The notes under the pieces were generated by a model. The model was not told the origin of the DNA. It did not search any database and was given only the letters and a program-made list of their open reading frames with translations. From the NCBI GenBank assembly GCA_025738555.1, contig JAOVFP010000008.1:3534001-3598000 (forward strand): DNA of 64,000 nt, written 5' to 3'. Numbering within the stretch: position 1 is the stretch's first letter; the number at the start of each line of letters is the position of its first letter. Shown here in pieces: positions 57,357-64,000 of this stretch. Position numbers and translations under genes: made by a program. The stretch is from Cyathus striatus. Lineage: Eukaryota; Basidiomycota; Agaricomycetes; Agaricales; Nidulariaceae.

Positions 57357-59883
57357 TTACGACCAGAAATATGTAATCAGACTCTTGAACTTCTTGAGAA
57401 CAGTCTGCGGCGCTGGCGAGTGGTCAACGGCAAGGGGTCTTGAAGGTTCAAGTTGCGACAAGACTTCAGGAACTTGAGGATCAACATTTTCCTTGTCATC
57501 ACAGCGAATCTTGTGCTTTCTCGGTGTCCTCGAGGAAGGCACTTTACACGTGCTAATAAGAACGGGCGAAGTCGAAAGGCTCGAGTAAGATAGAGCTTCA
57601 GGACCAGCTTGAACCCGTTCATCCCTCTTTCGCTTCATCGGAGGGACAGTAAAGCTTTCTTCATCCAGAGGACGCTTCTTGCATCGCGAATAGCGCTCGA
57701 GCTCGGGGAAGGACACAACTGTAGGTGTGATAAAAACAGGGGAAGGGCAGAGATCGAAAGCCGAAGTCGCTATTGGAGAGGAATGGGCGGGAAATCCGCT
57801 GACAGATATAGAAGGGCACGGTAGCTCCTTAGCGTTCGCATCCGGTGGCGGGGAATGAGACACAAGCGTAGATGGGGTAGCAGGGGGTGAAATATCTACA
57901 AGGGTAAAGTTATCTTCATCGTAGACAGAAAAGCTTCCTTTCCTCCTCTGACGTTTTGATGACCACTGTGTATGGATATGGTCATCATCGTCCCTAAAAC
58001 ACCTCTTGTGTCGCGAAGGGGTTTTAGGTTCGGGGGTGTAGACAAGAGTGGTGGTAGAAGCCGGAGAGTAGAACGAATCCAATCTTGGGGTATCATATGT
58101 AGCAGATGTTGGCAAAATATTAATGAAACTAGTTGGAGAGACCTGTTTCTAGGTGTCAGCATCACTGCACATGAGGAACAGACAACAATGACGTCACATA
58201 CTCTAGCACACAACTCCTTCTCTCTCGTTCCGCCCTCCTTATTGTCTCGATGCTGCAAAGTGGTGGTGTAAACATCAGCCTTGGGAGGAACAATATTATA
58301 CTTACCTTTCGTCGGTGAATACGCGAACAACCTCTGCCTTTCTTCAACTTGGAAAAACCACGAAGAGACTCCTGTGGACCAGGAAATACGTCACACAGCG
58401 GAGGCAACCAAAAAGGATCGTTATCATCCAAAGGAGGATCCGAATCCATATTCGGATGTTCTATCGAGAGGACACAGTGAGCTATGTTTGAGGATGCGAC
58501 TAACAACGAAAAACATACTGTCGATACAATCCTTTCTCATCTTCAACTTTTGAAAGTCAAAATAAAACCAATTGACGTAGCTTTCGAGCACTTTTACTTC
58601 CATAGCTGGTGACTCGGGTACGTCCCTCGGATCATACAGTATGTCGGAGAAGAGGTCGGGAAGGGGGTCGCCGATTTCAAATAATCGTGAAGAACAATGA
58701 GCCGGTGCGTCTTGAGATGTGAAGCTGTTTTCGGAATTGAGCACTGAAGGAACATGTGAATCGAGCAATAGAGCAGAAGCAACAGGCAAGCATTCGGAAA
58801 GGCAAGATGTAGAAGCAGTAGAAAGCAGTTGAGAAGCATTGTCATTCTGATTATCGACGATGGACTGAGCAATATTCGATTCGGGAAGCAAAGCAATAGA
58901 CGAAGGGGATTCAGGTTCAAAACCAGTGTGATACGCGGGACTAGTCTGTGTGTAGGATTCAATGTGAGTAATAGGATGTGGTTGGATCTCAGAGGATGGC
59001 AGTGGCGCAGGTTCGCAGACGGACGAAACGAAAGGAGCAGGCGTACAGGTAAATGGATCAACGTTCGGAACCAAACCTAGTACAGAAGAAAGAGAGTTGA
59101 AGAGATCGGTCGAAGCTTCGGGCACGTGGAGGGTATCGGACGCAACAAACTGTGGACTATCTTCTTTGTCGAGCCTTGGTACTGTACCAACCGGTGATCC
59201 GGACGCTGGCCCAGTCTGAGGCAGCAAAGAGTCCACAGACGGTGGTAAGAAACATGTTGCCGCGTGCTTGTTCTTCGTGTTTGCCTCAGGCTCCTTTCCA
59301 TTCAATCGCGTCGACTTTTGTGATCGGTCATCTGCCGGGTTGCCGGTCGAACAGTAACCCCTACCAGCCTCGAATTCAGCGTCTTGCTCCTCCACAGCAT
59401 CAAAGAACTCTTCGTCGCCGTCGGATTCATCGTCAAGGTCAATGACGACATTTTGAAAAGGTGTATTCAACGCTACCGGCTGAGATACCAATGGAAGAGG
59501 GGGTGAGGATGGACAGACAAAGGAAGAAACGTGGTCTCGGCCTCTCCTAGACAAGGTCGCGTCTTTTGGCCCGCTTAAACGGTCTGAAGCTGGGGAACAA
59601 AGCCTCTTCTTTGGGCGAGCATCTTAACAAAGAAAAGTTGAAACAGAGAAGAGAGAGAAAAGAAATAGAAATGCCTACAAGGTGAGAACTGCTTTTCTTT
59701 ACCTCTCGAGTTCAATCCTGCAGAGGTGTTAGTAACCTCATTGTCGCTCAGTTTGGCGTGTCTGATAGTGTCGACTATAATTCTCGTAGAAGACTGGCAG
59801 GCGGCTGACCCGAGGGGATAATCGCAAGGGGAAGAGGAAGTCGTTGCAGCTGAGAAAGAGATGGAAGGAGTTTTAGAATTCAT
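57357..59883 (-). CDS. Family copy E, intact uncharacterised nuclear-type protein
   Basis: Exons 59883-59679, 59622-58519, 58460-58306, 58252-58202 and 58148-57357 join in phase to 768 codons with no stop, so this is the best model for the family. Order: Ser-rich start (MNSKTPSISFSAATTSSS), intron splitting the SPY codon, basic ARPKKRL, acidic VVIDLDDESDGDEEFFDAVEE, a long Ser/Pro/Thr-rich middle, ESYVNWFYFDFQKLKMR before intron 2, DPFWLPPLCDVFPG, LKKGRGCSRIHRRK, RHKRCFRDDDD, MKRKRDE, RKHKIRCDDKENVDP and the C-terminal LKKFKSLITYFWS. Mostly disordered with several nuclear-localisation-like clusters; no enzyme domain. Probably nuclear by inference only. Role unknown. Confidence 0.75.
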
Positions 59884-62650
59884 GATGTAGCGGAGGCTTT
59901 TTATGAAGAGGCTGGGAGACAAAATTGAACGCAGCCAGCAGAAGATGGTACAACGAGCGAAGAGCAAGCGAAAGTGACTGAAAACTTAGCAGATAGAAAA
60001 AAATAATGAGCTTTCAACTTGGAGATAAGGTTTGACAGAAAGCGCAGGAATATTTAAGCTGAGGATGATGCGAGGGAGTAGAGCGATAGAATACAGGAGA
60101 GCAGCAGAAGGTAGGGAGAGAGTTTGGAAAAGCTCCCACGAGTATCACCTAAACACGGAATTAGAACTCCGCGGCTAAATCACCTGACCGCGACTTCGGC
60201 TTACAGCCGCCGCGGGCGGTGGTCAAGCAAGCAGCTTCATGTCCTCGTTAAAAACCGAACCTCGCACCCATCCTACCGGCCAAGTCTCCAGGTTAGGCGT
60301 ACGCTCGCACGTCGACATGGGAATGGCAGATTTTAGAGACAGTTTACGATGTGTTTGTAGGTCCTTCGTTTCGCTCCTACATTTATTAAAACTGAATATG
60401 TTACAGGTAGACAACTACACCTAGAACGAGTGCCTCACCTAATCTCCTATTCATCTGCGCTAAGCACCAAGTAAGTACCTCTTTGTTACTGCTACAAATG
60501 GTCTCATGTTGCTCGCAGGTGCCGGTGGTGACTTTTCTACTGACCTGGCACTTCCTAGTAGGATCAGCGCAAACTCAAATGTCTCACTCCTTCATGGAAG
60601 TATATACCATGATATTACATTCCTCGCCACAAAATCGTTGACTTCGGTTAGGCGATGCATGACATTGATGATAGTTGCTTGTGTCTTGATCGTCTGGGGT
60701 TGACGTTCGGTATAAAAGCGGGTACGGGGATGGACATAAACGGGTGTGCGTTCTTCTATTGTCCCCTTTCACCCGCGAATTCTTACGCGCGCTCCCTCAG
60801 GCTCAAGAGTTGCTCGAGTGTGGGGTTCAAGTGGGGTTACTAACGCACACCGACCTTTCTACAGCTATCAGCTGATCGCCTGAGACGAAGAGTCGCGAGG
60901 TTATGGTAGAGTCCTGTTGTTGAAGATTAAAAATGGTCCAGTACGGGGACAGAGCGGAGGGACTAAAGATGTTATACCACCTCTTCCACGCTCTCGACCT
61001 GAGATCGCACTTACGGACGCCAGCAGCAATAGCAAAGGATATGACATAGGTTAGCGAAATCGTCGAATACAGAGATGGATGAGTGGCAAGAAGTCCTGCT
61101 GCTAGGAGAGATGATGGACATCGCGTTGCATCTTCCACGCTCATTCGCTCGACCCACGGGAACCCGACGCCAACTCTTATATCTCTTCACACGCCCACCT
61201 ACCCGACATTACTCTTCATAACCTTCATTGCAAACCCACCGACGCATACCAGCCAATCGGTCCTGCTGCAGTTGAAGACTGCGGCATAGGAGCGGAATCA
61301 GTCAAAGATGTCACATCTTCTCTTCTTCCATCTGCACCTCAAACACAGGCAATTCGAACTATAACCCCTATGACATCCTCCTTCATGGACAGGCCTCCCC
61401 TTGGTTTCCAAAGCAGATGCCGAGGAGGCACAATGGAAGACCGTTATAAGAACCTCAGTAACGCTGCTTCACGCACTACAAGATATAACTTGGTGATGCT
61501 ACTTCCTGGAAGCAGATTCATGGGACAACGTGTACGATGTAGACTGTGCCGGCCTCCTACTGGAAGCTCACTTCCCAGCAAGCAGTGTGGCTACGCAAGC
61601 GTCACTTTTGCGGTAGACGAAAGGGTGCTAGTCCAAGGAGCGAATCTCACGCCACTGTCCTATTGTGGGCGACGAAGCGGCATATGTAGATGTAAAAAGT
61701 TACCGCACAAGGTCCAAGTCCTATAAGAGGCTCTTTAGAGTCTCGCAGCGTTCCTTTCCCCTTTCGAAATCAGCAGCGAAGGTAGCGTGTCGCCCGGCCG
61801 TAGAACTCGACTATCCAAGCTGAATAAAGTCCGAAACCCTCCGAGTCACCGATCACTGTCGTTTGGACTGGCCAGCTTGATCACTGAAAGTACAGACCAT
61901 GTCGCTCTCTGCATCGCATCCGTAACACGGAGTCACTCATGATGTCAAGCCCAGTCACTAGAGACGGTCAAACATGTCTCACTGCATTTTTTAGCCTACC
62001 ACACCTAAGGCTACTCGGAATATGACAAGTGTTTTGCATGCTGACGATGTCTACCCCAGATGCATTCTATCTGACTCTGAGAACTAATCGTTGACATTTT
62101 CATCATAATAAGACGGCTTCGACGGACATCAAGAGAGCCTACCATATCGGGACTTATGTACTGGTTTAAGTAGTTATACTGTCCTCTCGACTCCTCAGAC
62201 CAATAGACATCGACGCACCCGCACCCGCTTCTCAGAGCCACGGCTCAGGTGCAGAACTGTTAGATGCCGTAGAAGGTGTCCACCTACACTTGCAGTCATT
62301 AGAGACACGCTTGTCATTTTGTAGATTACACGTTCGAATCAGATAAAAACCGTTGTTCGATGTCCATGCAAATGTATTCAAAACTACATACAATTAGCAA
62401 ATCGATAATAGAAATACAATGGATAATTTGTGCACGGATAGTGTGTGGGGGGATAGTATGTGTGTGAATAGTCTGCATGTACCGGTACAAATTCTATAGT
62501 TTACAATATGCGAGAGAGGAAGATTAAATAGAAATAAGAATATAATACGCTGAATAGCATATATATAAACATAGCACCACGACCACAAGAAACAAAGATC
62601 AACTAACTCAACCGCTGAAGAGCGGGAGCCAACAATGAGGAAGGAGATTA
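59884..62650. other. 2.8 kb region between E and F without a recognised gene
   Basis: 59884-60100 is the CT-rich (minus strand) leader of E. 60100-62300 has GC-richer unique sequence with ORFs up to 118 codons (61370-61726 plus, 61144-60827 minus, 62241-62011 minus), none with a domain I know. These could be decayed gene pieces. 62390-62600 is the F 3' flank with TTGTACCGGTACATGCAGAC (minus strand), shared with the B flank. Confidence 0.35.
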
Positions 62651-62704
62651 GAGAGGATCACATAAGTGATATGCTGAGAGATCTCGGAATCGAGACTTTT
62701 TCTC
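62651..62704 (-). other. Conserved 3' double stem-loop module, copy F
   Basis: Stem 1 is GTCTCG-ATTC-CGAGAT. Stem 2 is ATCAC-TTAT-GTGAT, where the central G-C pair of the other copies is replaced by A-T on both sides. Further along (about 62609-62622) is a perfect CCGCT-CTTC-AGCGG hairpin, then TGCT-ATTC-AGCG at about 62550. Confidence 0.65.
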
Positions 62705-62746
62705 TATAAAAATATGTCCTAAAAGCAAAGAACGGGGCAGAGGACA

Positions 62747-64000
62747 CTACAAGAAAGACAGCAAGCTTTTTATCGTCCCGAGAATGGTTCGTGATGCTGG
62801 AGGCTGAGCATCAACAGGAGGTTCACGATGAGCAGGAGGCTGAGTAGCAGCTCCGTCAACGTTGCGTGACAGTTTTGCTGCGTGTTTTGATGGAGCCTCA
62901 GGAACACGAAGGCAGGCGTTCTCCTTATCCTCGTGTCGAATCTTCTTCCTAAGCATCTTCACATCACGAGCATCTTCGTCACATTGAGCACCTTTGTCGG
63001 ATCTGGACTTGAGGCTGCGAGTAGCCAGTGTGGCGATATCCACGGAAGAGGATACTTCTGAGCGAAGTCGTTTTCTCCTTCCTTGACTTGCTGGAGGGTC
63101 AGGAGAAACACGTTCCTCATTATTCCTATGTCGCTTCTGACCACGCGGGGGTACATGAGACTCAAGCGATCCGACGAGGGCAGAGGTTGATGAACACAAG
63201 AGTGGGGAGGATGCGTTGCACGATGAGCTCACAGCTTTCGTCTCCGAAACCTTCTCCTCACTAGATGTCGCAGCAGAGGAAGAACCGCACAGAGGGAGAT
63301 GTGGTTCAGACATGCTGACAAGAGTGGAAGCTGGTGATGGGCAAACCATTACCGGGGTGTCACCGATAGGTCTCGGAGCCGAGACATGATTCTTGTCATC
63401 AGTTGTCGCAGAAGTACGACAACGAGAAGAGGTCGTGGAATGGGATGAGGAGACTTCATGAATATGGCAGGTCTTGCGTCGCTTCATTGGACGATCCGAG
63501 GGTTGAATGACGTCGTTATCGTCATCCTTACGACGCTTCTTGTCTCTCGATGGCGGCTCGGACTCGGACGTCGCAGCAATAGCGAACGCGCGTAGCGAAG
63601 AAATAAGATACAGAGACAGGGGTGAAGCAGCGTGGACATCCGAGTTAGACAATGTTGGGAAGACGGCAACGGTACTAGCCAAAGAGACCTGCTCCTTGGC
63701 TTTATTGTCTGTACTGGCATATGCGTTCTGAGTGTACTCTTCTTCAGCCTGCCTCTGTACAGAAAGCAAGTAAACGTGTTAGCTGTAAGTTAGCTGCAAA
63801 GATAACAAAAGTCTGCACCTTTGGAAGACAAGACGAAAGAGAAGACGAAGGTGCTCCTAAACTTGAAGAGCGATCCTTCATCCTGGAATTACCTATAGAT
63901 AGCGGCCTCGTTCCAAGTCTCCATTGATTGAGGTCATCGAACCATGTGCTATAATTTTCGACAGGCCTCGTTTGTAAAGGTGGTATGATTGGTATCTCAG
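62747..64000 (-). CDS. Family copy F, 5' end outside the window
   Basis: Two exons are visible: 64000-63819 with ENYSTWFDDLNQWRLG, then 63754-62747, in phase across an intron whose donor reads GTGCAG. The last exon carries RDKKRRKDDDND, SDRPMKRRKTC, RGQKRHRNNEER, RRKRLRSEVSSSVD, KKIRHEDKENACL and ends TILGTIKSLLSFL. No stop or frameshift in the visible part. It belongs to the A-E family and is closer to B and D at the C terminus than E is. Function unknown; the basic clusters suggest nuclear or nucleic-acid association. Confidence 0.7.

Overview
The window looks like a stretch of an Agaricomycete (mushroom-forming basidiomycete) nuclear genome. Genes carry many 45-60 nt introns, a secreted glutaminase of the GtaA type is split into 18 exons, and the DDE transposase, F-box/LRR remnant and serine carboxypeptidases are of kinds common in that group. 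Transposons, mostly short TIR elements, fill much of the sequence. All calls come from reading the sequence by eye; no database search was run.

Layout. (1) 1-26632 and 45489-55744 are two arms of one inverted duplication, in opposite orientation, separated by about 18.9 kb. Each arm holds one copy of an uncharacterised gene (copies A and D), about 2.7 kb of unassigned sequence, and one GtaA-like glutaminase gene. The left arm is inflated by a 5.5 kb TIR element (3109-8644), a solo LTR (9663-10270), and two adjacent elements (11243-17270 and 17279-22875) that used the same 8-bp target. The second of these carries an apparently complete MULE-like transposase. The right arm has a hAT-type MITE (49129-50270). 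Comparing the arms gives empty sites and target duplications for most insertions. (2) The spacer 26633-45488 holds a 5'-truncated F-box/LRR remnant, two more broken members of the uncharacterised family (B and C), each interrupted by TIR elements with 8-9 bp target duplications, and a serine carboxypeptidase gene next to a decayed paralogue split by a TIR element. (3) 55745-64000 holds two apparently intact family members, E (five exons, 768 codons) and F (cut by the window end).

The main novelty is the six-member family A-F. Members share a start exon ending in an SPY junction, an acidic tract, a [DE]xFF/YDA motif, an aromatic YxxWFDxD block, basic KRRR-type nuclear-localisation-like clusters and a C-terminal KSLLSFW motif. 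Downstream of five copies (A, B, D, E, F) lies a conserved row of short stem-loops with four-base loops. Some stem positions show compensatory changes, which suggests a structured 3' UTR or a separate structured RNA. A and D share two in-frame stops at homologous positions, so they were already pseudogenes before the duplication. The left arm has since lost CpG sites by C-to-T type changes.

The glutaminase and carboxypeptidase genes fit extracellular protein and glutamine scavenging. Both glutaminase copies have had their promoter region changed by transposons, in different ways.
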